Of a DNA stretch of 50,815 nt, positions 6,562 to 12,818 are shown one piece after another; the stretch's first letter is position 1, and every line of letters starts with the position of its first letter. The DNA comes from Prochlorococcus sp. AG-409-O23. Its GTDB lineage: Bacteria > Cyanobacteriota > Cyanobacteriia > PCC-6307 > Cyanobiaceae. The DNA lies in contig QCKL01000009.1 of the NCBI GenBank assembly GCA_003215355.1, positions 1 to 50,815 of the forward strand. The letters are read 5' to 3'. The notes beneath the pieces were generated by a model. It was not told the origin of the DNA. It did no database searches and saw only the letters and a list, made by a program, of their open reading frames with translations. Both the position numbers and the translations under genes were made by a program.

Positions 6562-7512
6562 GTGACAAAGGGACAGAAAGTAGATACTGACTTGATAGTT
6601 TCAGGAGGTCAAGCATACAAGGGTTCGGCAAAAGAAATTGTCACCTTGTCACTAATGCTTGCTGAAAAAGCATCTCAGATGGATAAATCTGTATTCAATA
6701 TCCTTAGAGACAGGATGGGAATCAATCCAAAAACATTCTCCAAATTGAAGGTTATAGGAGAAAGAATGAGTGAGATTAGCGATACAAAGCGTAGAGAAGT
6801 CATAAAGCAATTACCTGCTTCTTACTCAACGATCTATCTTCTGTGTTCTCTATCGCCTGAAGAATTGATTTCAGCGTCTAAAGCAAAGTCAATAACACCA
6901 CAAATCTCACTAAGAAAAGCAAAGGATTACATACAACAAGTTCGGTTCCCAAAAGCAGCAGCAACAGATAGTGAAAGAGGTCGTTGGGGACTAAAGCAAA
7001 AGCACCTCTACAGCGTTATGCGTCCTGAAGATGCTTCCATAAGTGAAGAGGTGAAACAATCGCTTGAGGCAGCACTCAGAAGGGTCTGTAGGGATTATGG
7101 AGTCAGTCTTCAGATGCCTAAGAGTTCAGAAACAGCACGACTAATTCAAGACGAAAGAAGAACGAAAGGAATGTTCTGGAAATCAATCCTTCAGAAAGAA
7201 CTAACTGCTCGTTGGTTCAACAAAATGCCAGATCTAACTAAGAAGCAATTCAACTTGAAGAATGTTGGTGAGTTATACGAAGCACCCTTGAGAACATTTA
7301 CAGGATTCATTATTAGGGCAGAAGGTGGGACGGATATTTTCTGGGACAAGCACGGCGAAGCATTCGTGGCGAAACTACAAATGCTGAGTGAAGTGGATGA
7401 CAACGCAGCACAGAGATACAACTACAGAAGACGATTAGAACAAGTAATGGAACGCCATACTAAGTTGGCAATTTTCAATAATGTGACGCTAAAAAATGGA
7501 GGTTTTGTTTAG
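6562..7512 (+). CDS. Hypothetical element protein, 316 aa, possible DNA-binding
   Basis: No family recognised with certainty. The N-terminal third (LAEKASQMDKSVFNILRDRMGINPKTFSKLKVIG, then LPASYSTIYLLCSLSPEELISASKAKSITPQISLRKAKDYI) is helical. Its second part resembles segments of phage and plasmid DUF3102-like or ParB-like helix-turn-helix proteins, which hints at DNA binding. The C-terminal half is basic and aromatic (GMFWKSILQKELTARWFNKMPDLTKKQF). The GTG start at 6562 lies inside a GTGAC repeat; a second, inverted repeat lies in codons 27-31. It is the first gene before rep, so an accessory role in replication or copy control is possible. Confidence 0.7.
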   Translation: MTKGQKVDTDLIVSGGQAYKGSAKEIVTLSLMLAEKASQMDKSVFNILRDRMGINPKTFSKLKVIGERMSEISDTKRREVIKQLPASYSTIYLLCSLSPEELISASKAKSITPQISLRKAKDYIQQVRFPKAAATDSERGRWGLKQKHLYSVMRPEDASISEEVKQSLEAALRRVCRDYGVSLQMPKSSETARLIQDERRTKGMFWKSILQKELTARWFNKMPDLTKKQFNLKNVGELYEAPLRTFTGFIIRAEGGTDIFWDKHGEAFVAKLQMLSEVDDNAAQRYNYRRRLEQVMERHTKLAIFNNVTLKNGGFV

Positions 7513-7590
7513 AAGCGCGGCATAATCGTAAATGACGCGGAATCAAATAAATGTGTTTATAAATGTAGTTGCGTTTTGTATAAAGAACGC

Positions 7591-7743
7591 GTGACGAGGT
7601 GACAGATCCCCGCTTAGACGCCTCACTATCATCAAATGTTACAATCTCGTAACAAAAACCAATATTATACGAAGTAATTACATATATAAAATGTATGTAA
7701 CGGAAGCAGACATACAGGTAAAAAGTTACACATTAGATTCATT
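7591..7743. other. Candidate replication origin upstream of rep
   Basis: The 230-base gap before rep has a GTGAC repeat (7591-7603). It also has five GTTAC/GTAAC-type motifs (7638-7642, 7649-7653, 7674-7681 as GTAATTAC, 7697-7701, 7725-7729), the first two forming a small hairpin. A 9-bp AT-rich hairpin (7678-7686 with 7692-7700) has a 5-base loop. Short iterated motifs plus a hairpin beside a HUH Rep gene fit a double-strand origin, but no nick site is proven. Confidence 0.4.
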
Positions 7744-8403
7744 ATGATTAGAAACTATTTGTCACCTTGTCACAAGGAGTTAGAGGATTTATTTGGTATT
7801 GAATATCCATCTGATCCAAGAGCGCAGAATCTTAGAAAGAGGCGGAGCACAGAGTCTTGGTTACGCAACGAAATTGAGAATGAGGACATCAAGTTCAAAT
7901 ACTTCATCACCCTTACATTCAACAGAGCGCAGACAAGTCTTATAAACCAATACCTTGATAATAAGCACATCAAGAATGTCATTCTTTCATTCTTTTATCC
8001 CCGAAAGAAACCCAACGACAGGATCAAAGTTTGGATATTTGTTGAGCGTCATCAGAAAGGAACACTACATCTACATCTATTGATGGAAGGAATGGATGGA
8101 CTGACTTGGTTGATGAAAAACAACAGGAAGATCCAGATCAGTAAGAGAACATTATTTGATGTTATTGCCTCTGATTACTCAATAGATGATCTGATTACAG
8201 AAGCACTTACCAATCACCTACAAACTCATATCAGGAAACTTGGCACATCAAAGCAAAGTGTTGATTGTAGGAAGATCGGGAATATTCAAAAGCGAGTCCA
8301 TTATGTCAATAAGTCCCTTGATTCAATTGATTTTGACGGATGGGAACATATTGATTTTGAGAACAGCGACTTTGGAAAATCTGATGAGGATTACAAACGA
8401 TGA
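7744..8403 (+). CDS. rep: HUH endonuclease, rolling-circle type replication initiator, 219 aa
   Basis: Likely nicks the element's origin and stays joined to the 5' end through a tyrosine to start rolling-circle replication. The three Rep motifs are in order: motif I FKYFITLTFN (51-60); motif II VERHQKGTLHLHLL with the metal-binding pair H109-L110-H111 and a possible metal ligand E101; motif III VHYVNK with catalytic Tyr187 and Lys190 in the YxxK spacing of single-tyrosine Reps. No helicase domain is fused; the SF3 helicase is a separate gene. The ATG at 7744 has no clear ribosome site, and a GTCAC repeat fills codons 6-10. The stop overlaps the next gene as ATGA. The motifs are clear, but overall similarity to known Reps is untested. 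Confidence 0.82.
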   Translation: MIRNYLSPCHKELEDLFGIEYPSDPRAQNLRKRRSTESWLRNEIENEDIKFKYFITLTFNRAQTSLINQYLDNKHIKNVILSFFYPRKKPNDRIKVWIFVERHQKGTLHLHLLMEGMDGLTWLMKNNRKIQISKRTLFDVIASDYSIDDLITEALTNHLQTHIRKLGTSKQSVDCRKIGNIQKRVHYVNKSLDSIDFDGWEHIDFENSDFGKSDEDYKR

Positions 8404-8783
8404 GTCGTCACCTTGTCACCGAACCAATTAGTAAAACAAACAAAATTATGACTACTGCTACAGCAACAAAAATGGTTGAGATACAACTTACTTACGCTCT
8501 GACGATTGGAAAACCAATAAGAAGAAAAAATGGCACACTTGGTTTTGAAGAAGAACAAGTAGATCCATATAACAAAGCGATCAAAGTATTAGTTCCTGAA
8601 GAAGCGACTGCTTCACGACAAGCACTCACAGATTATGTTCGTAAGGAATATCAAAGATCAGATACAGATATTGGGTATTTGAACTACATCAATATTTGGG
8701 ACACAACTGATCCTGAGAAAAGAGATCCTCGTGGAATTGAAGATACGAAAGGAAAGCAGCGATGGAATATTTACGACTCATAG
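8400..8783 (+). CDS. Hypothetical protein coupled to rep, 127 aa
   Basis: Unknown function. From the ATG at 8400 it overlaps the rep stop as ATGA and has GAGG about ten bases upstream. Codons 3-7 are supplied by a GTCAC repeat. An inner ATG at 8448 (MTTATATKMVEIQLTYALTIGKP) would give 111 residues and may be the conserved part. The middle (VLVPEEATASRQALTDYVRKEYQRS) looks like a strand-then-helix fold, and the end is charged (TDPEKRDPRGIEDTKGKQRW). Its coupling to rep suggests a linked role such as copy control. Confidence 0.65.
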   Translation: MSRHLVTEPISKTNKIMTTATATKMVEIQLTYALTIGKPIRRKNGTLGFEEEQVDPYNKAIKVLVPEEATASRQALTDYVRKEYQRSDTDIGYLNYINIWDTTDPEKRDPRGIEDTKGKQRWNIYDS

Positions 8784-8793
8784 GAACCAACAC

Positions 8794-8820
8794 TTGAGGG
8801 GAATACAACTTTCCCCTCAA
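8794..8820. terminator. Perfect 10-bp hairpin between two small genes
   Basis: TTGAGGGGAA (8794-8803) pairs fully with TTCCCCTCAA (8811-8820) around a 7-base loop. No U-run follows on either strand, so it may stabilise or partly terminate the rep transcript rather than end it fully. Confidence 0.55.
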
Positions 8821-8842
8821 CAACATATACGGAGCAAAACAA

Positions 8843-9061
8843 ATGAAAACAGACAACGCAAAGTTCAGATCAGCAAAGCATATACACAAAAAAGATCATC
8901 CTAATTACACACAACATCCATATATAAAACAGCAGAAAGATGTCTATCAGATCCTAAATGAGATGTCTGATGCTGAGTTCTATGAACGAATGGAATCAGT
9001 TTTTGGAACTCCAAATAAAGACCTACACAACAAATCAAAATGCGAACAAACACACAGGTAA
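8843..9061 (+). CDS. Small hypothetical protein, 72 aa
   Basis: No family recognised. The N-terminus is rich in His and Lys (FRSAKHIHKKDHPNYTQHPYIKQQ). The C-terminal half is a likely acidic helix (VYQILNEMSDAEFYERMESVFG). GGAG lies nine bases before the ATG. It overlaps the start of the next small gene (9040) in another frame, as neighbours in this element often do. Confidence 0.55.
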   Translation: MKTDNAKFRSAKHIHKKDHPNYTQHPYIKQQKDVYQILNEMSDAEFYERMESVFGTPNKDLHNKSKCEQTHR

Positions 9062-9207
9062 TGATTTCATTCGGGCAAGAAGAGACAGCACTTCTAAAAC
9101 GACTGGATGAGGAACGCAAAAAGGAATGTAAGACTCGTTCTGGTTGGGTCAAAGATCAAATCAGAGAAAAGTATCTACCAAAACGAGAATTAGTTCTAAC
9201 AACATAA
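9040..9207 (+). CDS. Ribbon-helix-helix (CopG/Arc-like) protein, 55 aa
   Basis: Short gene, read from the sequence: MRTNTQVMISFGQEETALLK at the start, then RLDEERKKECKTRSGWVKDQ, and REKYLPKREL near the end. A beta strand (QVMISF) is followed by helix A (QEETALLKRLDEERKKE) and helix B (TRSGWVKDQIREKYL), the layout of ribbon-helix-helix repressors, which bind DNA as dimers through the strand. Such proteins commonly bind tandem short half-sites, so the GTGAC repeats of this element are natural candidate targets (inference). It starts inside the end of the preceding gene and stops 30 bases before a second protein of the same kind. Confidence 0.65.
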   Translation: MRTNTQVMISFGQEETALLKRLDEERKKECKTRSGWVKDQIREKYLPKRELVLTT

Positions 9208-9237
9208 AAACAACAACTATTAGCGAGGCATCTAACT

Positions 9238-9405
9238 ATGAGTATGACAACTATCACTACGAGAGTAGAAGGAATGGATGAATTGATCCTGAAGGAAATT
9301 ATGACTAAAGAAGGTAATCTTCATAAGCATAATAATTCCAATCTTATGCTTGAAGCACTACGCACTTACTACAATCTCAAGCAACAGACTAATTGGAGAA
9401 GATAG
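9238..9405 (+). CDS. Second small RHH-like protein, 55 aa
   Basis: Starts MSMTTITTRVEGMDELILKE and ends with LMLEALRTYYNLKQQ followed by TNWRR. The pattern strand (TTITTRV), helix (MDELILKEIMTKEG) and helix (NSNLMLEALRTYYNL) again fits a ribbon-helix-helix fold, though less clearly than its neighbour. GAGG lies ten bases before the ATG. Two RHH-type genes in tandem suggest paired regulators, or a regulator plus a partner such as a segregation protein. I see no toxin gene next to them, so a toxin-antitoxin role is not supported. Confidence 0.5.
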   Translation: MSMTTITTRVEGMDELILKEIMTKEGNLHKHNNSNLMLEALRTYYNLKQQTNWRR

Positions 9406-9559
9406 TAATTCGTTCTATGGCAGTAAGGCGGTTTATAGGGATCCTAACGATCTAATCTATACCAAGTCTCAAGTCAGCGATCTATTGAAAATCCATTTTT
9501 TATTCAAAAAATCCCCAGATTTTTTTTCAGGTATAAGAAGTCAAAAAAAGTTTATTGAG

Positions 9560-9594
9560 GTGACAGAGTGACAGCAGAATTGTCACCTTGTCAC
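9560..9594 (-). terminator. Inverted pair of GTGAC repeats at the integrase stop
   Basis: GTGAC-AGA-GTGAC (9560-9572) faces GTCAC-CTT-GTCAC (9582-9594) across nine bases. The integrase stop TGA (complement of 9591-9593) lies inside the right arm, just as the 77-residue gene's stop lies inside a copy at 4295. No long U-run follows. Probable transcript end or regulator site. Confidence 0.5.
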
Positions 9595-10979
9595 TCATAG
9601 TCCCCAATAACAAAATCATCCTTCATCATTAGTTTTTGAACTTTCCTACTGGATCTAAGGTTCTTATCAATCTTTGTAAGTTCATCAGTCGCAAGACGAG
9701 TCATAAAGTGCGAATAATGTTTTCTCAAGTAGGGTTCTGTGACTCCCATATTGGCACAAAGAGTTTGTGTATTAGTTCCATTCTGTAGTCGTGTAGTGGC
9801 ATAGAAATGCCTGAGACTATATGGAACGAACTCTTTTCCCCATCGTTCATTTTCATTAGTAAAACGGATCATACTTTTGAACTTTGATCTGAATTGTTTG
9901 GTCGTATAAGGCGATCCATCTAAATGACAGAACAGAAAATCAGTCTTCTTCTTATGGTTAGATTTGTCCCACACTCTTTTGGCATAGATCCCACCAGAAA
10001 CATTTACTTGTCTTGCTCCTGTTTTTGTTGAAGGATGAACTTGGATCATTACAGACAACTCTTTCTTTTTAGAGTTTTGATACTCCTGTTCTCGCTCAAA
10101 GAACTCAATCACATCCTTCCTTCTTATCTTCACAACTTCCCCAGTTCGCATCCCACTATTAGCGAGGAAATAGACTAACTGATAAGCAACATATACATCC
10201 CAAGTAATCCAATCAGTATCGTTAGAGTTCTTCTTTTTCCATTCCCTCAATCTTCTTGAGAAGGAATCCCATTCACTCATTTCCCAAGTATCTCTACGCA
10301 TCTCATCATCGGGAATAAGATTCTCATCGTGAAAAGGTAGTCGTGGATGATATGGAATATGAGATTGTTCCATCCCAAACTTCCATAACTCCCGTATCAT
10401 TCCCATCTCATTCTGAATAGTGATCGCTTTAGGGGTTCCCATTTCAGATCTTGTGTTATTCGCCTTCCTCCAACTTTCCCAAGTCTCCCACTTAGAAAAT
10501 GGAATGTTTCTAACATCAGTTTTCGCTCCTAAAAAAGGAATCACATAATTCCTCAACTTGCCTTCAATCAGTCCAAATCGTTCTTGAGTAATACTTTTTT
10601 TACCAGCATCAACCTTTCCTTCCCACGATCCTCTTACCTTGCCTGATTTATTTTCTAAAAATAGTCGGACAAGTTTTTCAACTGGAAATGGTAGGGCACT
10701 ACCACCTTGCTTCAAAGTAACTTTGACTTCAAGGATCAATTCTTCTGCTCGTTCAATAGCAAGTTCTTTATTAGATGTTCTTAGGGATTTTCTAATACCT
10801 TTTGAATTAGGAATTGGAACTCTTATCTGCCAAGCACGATCTTCAAGAGATTGTTTTAGATGAGGATCATCTCGTTTGTAGATGTATGGAGGTTCAGCAT
10901 AAGGATCAACACGCAAACGCCCTTCTAACTCTTCATACATCGCATATGAAATATCATTTTGTCCCCTGTTACTACCCAT
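9591..10979 (-). CDS. int: Tyrosine recombinase / integrase, 462 aa
   Basis: Catalyses integration and excision of the element at the guaA 3' end. The C-terminal catalytic domain has Arg278 (SGMRTGE), Lys319 (STKTGAR), Arg390 with His391 (YSLRHFYAT) and the nucleophile Tyr422 (KHYSH). The first HxxR position is Tyr387 and the usual second His/Trp position is Val413 (MGVTEPY), like the phage-integrase subgroup with YSLRH and MGTS motifs. The first 110 residues include an arm-type DNA-binding region (WQIRVPIPNSKGIRKSLRTSN), and a core-binding domain follows. It is transcribed away from guaA, with its start 190 bases from the att site, typical for elements that target gene 3' ends. Confidence 0.92.
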   Translation of the reverse strand: MGSNRGQNDISYAMYEELEGRLRVDPYAEPPYIYKRDDPHLKQSLEDRAWQIRVPIPNSKGIRKSLRTSNKELAIERAEELILEVKVTLKQGGSALPFPVEKLVRLFLENKSGKVRGSWEGKVDAGKKSITQERFGLIEGKLRNYVIPFLGAKTDVRNIPFSKWETWESWRKANNTRSEMGTPKAITIQNEMGMIRELWKFGMEQSHIPYHPRLPFHDENLIPDDEMRRDTWEMSEWDSFSRRLREWKKKNSNDTDWITWDVYVAYQLVYFLANSGMRTGEVVKIRRKDVIEFFEREQEYQNSKKKELSVMIQVHPSTKTGARQVNVSGGIYAKRVWDKSNHKKKTDFLFCHLDGSPYTTKQFRSKFKSMIRFTNENERWGKEFVPYSLRHFYATTRLQNGTNTQTLCANMGVTEPYLRKHYSHFMTRLATDELTKIDKNLRSSRKVQKLMMKDDFVIGDYE

Positions 10980-10994
10980 AGTTCAGCAACCAAA

Positions 10995-11031
10995 GTGTAG
11001 AGAAATCAATCCTTCTACGACTTTTCTATAG
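10995..11031. promoter_or_regulatory. Paired CTACGA-type boxes upstream of the integrase
   Basis: An inverted GATTTCTCTACAC-type copy (10995-11007) faces a forward CTACGACTTTTCTATAG copy (11015-11031) just upstream of the integrase start. They are followed at once by the GTGAC repeat at 11037-11049. Probably the integrase operator. Confidence 0.5.
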
Positions 11032-11050
11032 AGAAGGTGACAAGGTGACT

Positions 11051-11070
11051 TGTGAAACTCGTGTGAAACT
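11051..11070 (+). repeat. Right arm-type repeat, copy 1
   Basis: Identical to 2487-2506 and 11112-11131: an 11-bp TGTGAAACTCG unit plus nine bases of a second. It ends 100 bases from the guaA att core, and its start is 61 bases from the next copy. Confidence 0.75.
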
Positions 11071-11111
11071 ACAGACCTCAAAACCCTTGATAGTAGGTAA
11101 GCAATATTCTA

Positions 11112-11131
11112 TGTGAAACTCGTGTGAAACT
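11112..11131 (+). repeat. Right arm-type repeat, copy 2
   Basis: Same 20-bp tandem as at 2487 and 11051, ending 39 bases from the att core at 11170. A TGACTGGGTT motif (11147-11156), also present at 2257-2266 near the outer left att copy, lies between it and the core. Confidence 0.75.
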
Positions 11132-11169
11132 CAAGTATTCAGTCTATGACTGGGTTTTATGCTGGTATT

Positions 11170-11187
11170 TTACTCCCACTCAATAGT
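11170..11187. repeat. attR core at the guaA 3' end
   Basis: TTACTCCCACTCAATAGT includes the guaA stop and the last codons (TIEWE-stop). It repeats at 2217-2234 (18 of 18) and 2393-2409 (16 of 17). Integration here leaves guaA intact. Confidence 0.82.
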
Positions 11188-12756
11188 GCCTGGTGGCTTG
11201 CTAGTAATGTCCAAGACCACTCGATTAACTCCTTCTACTTCATTAACAATCCTATTAGAAATAGATTCCAACACCCCATAAGGCAAGTGTGACCAGTCCG
11301 CTGTCATGCCATCTTCGCTAGACACACACCTAAGGACAACTGGCCATGCATAGGTTCGTTGATCACCCATAACTCCTACAGTGCAGACAGGAATCAAAAC
11401 TGCAAAGGCTTGCCAAACTTGATTATATAAACCTGACTTGCTGATTTCTTCTCGAACTATCAAATCAGCATCTCTTAGACAATTCAGTTTTTGATTAGTA
11501 ACTTCACCAAGAATGCGTATAGCTAATCCTGGGCCAGGGAAAGGATGACGTTTAACAATCTCCTCGGGCAAACCTAAAGATCTTCCAACTTTACGTACTT
11601 CATCCTTAAAGAGATTACGAAGGGGCTCGACTAGCTTAAATTGCAAATCCTTTGGCAAACCACCAACATTATGGTGGCTCTTGATTTTCACTGCGACTCG
11701 CTCTCCAGTTTTTGGATCTACATTAGTAGCAGCACTTTCAATTACATCTGGATAAAGCGTCCCTTGAGCAAGGTAATCAAATGGACCTAAGCGAACACTC
11801 TCTTCTTCAAAAACTCTTATGAACTCAGCACCAATAATCTTACGCTTCTCTTCAGGATCCGTTATACCTTGAAGTTTAGATATAAACCGTTCTCTAGCAT
11901 TAATATATTCAACATTAATATGAAATTTCTGATCAAAGAATTCCATTAAGAACTCAGGCTCACCTTTTCGCATAAATCCTTGATCAATAAACATGCAGGT
12001 AAGTTGATCTCCAATAGCCTTGTTTAAAAGAAAAGCAAGCGTGGATGAATCAACTCCACCTGATAGCGCAAGTAAAACTCTTTTTTCTCCAACTTGTGCT
12101 TTAACTTGAGCTAACGCTTCATCAATAAAAGCATTAGTCGTCCAGTCAGGTTCACAACTACAAATGTGATAAACAAAATTTCTAATTAGAGCCATTCCAT
12201 GTGTGGAATGCACCACCTCGGGGTGAAACTGGACTCCATAAAGTCGTCTTTCATGAGAAGCAATAACAGCTTCACGAGTATTTTCTGTATAAGCCAAACG
12301 TACAAAACTTTCCGGGAGCGCTCTCACTGAATCCCCGTGACTCATCCACATAGTGGATCCATTCTCGACATTGGTGAGCAATGCTGATGGATCATCAACA
12401 AATAAAGGTGCTTTGCCATATTCAGCCTTGCCAACAGCCGCTTCCACACGGCCACCCAACTGATGCACCATTAATTGCATGCCATAGCAAACGCCAAGAA
12501 CAGGAATCCCTAAATCCCAAATGCCAGGGTCACACAGTGGAGCTCCTTCTGCATAAACAGAACTAGGTCCTCCACTAAGAATGATTCCCTTAGGTGCAAG
12601 CTTGCGAAGTTCCTCCACAGTTGTGCTGTAACTGACAACTAACGAATAAACCTCCGTCTCTCGTATCCTGCGAGCAATGAGCTCGGAATACTGAGACCCA
12701 AAATCAAGAATGACAATGGCAGGCTTGCGCTGATCATTGGAAGTGGAGTACGACAT
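11170..12756 (-). CDS. guaA: GMP synthase (glutamine-hydrolysing)
   Basis: Converts XMP to GMP using glutamine and ATP, the last step of guanine nucleotide synthesis. The glutamine amidotransferase domain comes first ([18 protein letters not shown], catalytic Cys in [10 protein letters not shown], later HPEVVHS). The ATP pyrophosphatase domain has the P-loop [10 protein letters not shown], and the dimerisation domain ends GTIEWE. I chose the ATG at 12754-12756, giving 528 residues, the usual length in Prochlorococcus; an upstream start at 12783 would add nine residues. The last codons are the element's attachment core, and the protein end is still standard, so the insertion has not damaged it. 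Confidence 0.95.
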   Translation of the reverse strand: MSYSTSNDQRKPAIVILDFGSQYSELIARRIRETEVYSLVVSYSTTVEELRKLAPKGIILSGGPSSVYAEGAPLCDPGIWDLGIPVLGVCYGMQLMVHQLGGRVEAAVGKAEYGKAPLFVDDPSALLTNVENGSTMWMSHGDSVRALPESFVRLAYTENTREAVIASHERRLYGVQFHPEVVHSTHGMALIRNFVYHICSCEPDWTTNAFIDEALAQVKAQVGEKRVLLALSGGVDSSTLAFLLNKAIGDQLTCMFIDQGFMRKGEPEFLMEFFDQKFHINVEYINARERFISKLQGITDPEEKRKIIGAEFIRVFEEESVRLGPFDYLAQGTLYPDVIESAATNVDPKTGERVAVKIKSHHNVGGLPKDLQFKLVEPLRNLFKDEVRKVGRSLGLPEEIVKRHPFPGPGLAIRILGEVTNQKLNCLRDADLIVREEISKSGLYNQVWQAFAVLIPVCTVGVMGDQRTYAWPVVLRCVSSEDGMTADWSHLPYGVLESISNRIVNEVEGVNRVVLDITSKPPGTIEWE

Positions 12757-12818
12757 ATCAGCAAAGGACGTGAACGAAGGCAAGCTTTAGAACATTCAGC
12801 GTAGATAAGCGATGATTT

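Larger units (their letters stand above)
2601..11049. repeat. Dispersed element-specific repeat GTGAC-NNN-GTGAC, 12 copies
   Basis: Forward copies (GTCACnnnGTCAC) lie at 2601-2612 (last half truncated), 4324-4336, 6640-6652, 7761-7773, 8407-8419 and 9582-9594. Reverse copies (GTGACnnnGTGAC) lie at 3732-3744, 4295-4307, 6562-6574 (one mismatch), 7591-7603, 9560-9572 and 11037-11049. The commonest form is GTCACCTTGTCAC. Copies sit at gene starts, stops and intergenic gaps, and four reverse-forward pairs form inverted repeats. The half-sites repeat every 8 bp. Some reverse copies also contain a Shine-Dalgarno-like GAGGTGA. A role as operator, replication or transfer site is inferred, not shown. 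Confidence 0.85.
2393..11187. mobile_element. Integrative element with HUH Rep, inserted at the 3' end of guaA
   Basis: About 8.8 kb lies between two copies of the guaA 3' end, with the tyrosine integrase at the guaA-proximal end. This is the usual layout of an integrase-driven element that restores the target gene's 3' end. Contents in order: serine recombinase, small coupled genes, SAP-like membrane protein, SF3 helicase (minus strand), 316-residue unknown, HUH Rep, small genes with two RHH proteins, integrase (minus strand). It carries three families of short repeats not seen in the flanks. No structural, packaging or conjugation genes are visible. guaA 3' ends are known integration targets in other bacteria. 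Its size and gene set resemble small satellite-like elements of marine cyanobacteria, but that comparison is inference. Confidence 0.88.

Noticed and set aside
9040-9405. Toxin-antitoxin pair
   Set aside because: Two RHH-like proteins are seen, but neither has a toxin fold and no toxin gene is next to them.
9350-9571. 73-codon frame after the RHH genes
   Set aside because: Overlaps the second RHH gene out of frame and runs through poly-A/T tracts and a GTGAC repeat; likely chance.
2601-11049. CRISPR array
   Set aside because: The GTGAC repeats are short, irregularly spaced, in both orientations and within genes; no cas genes are present.
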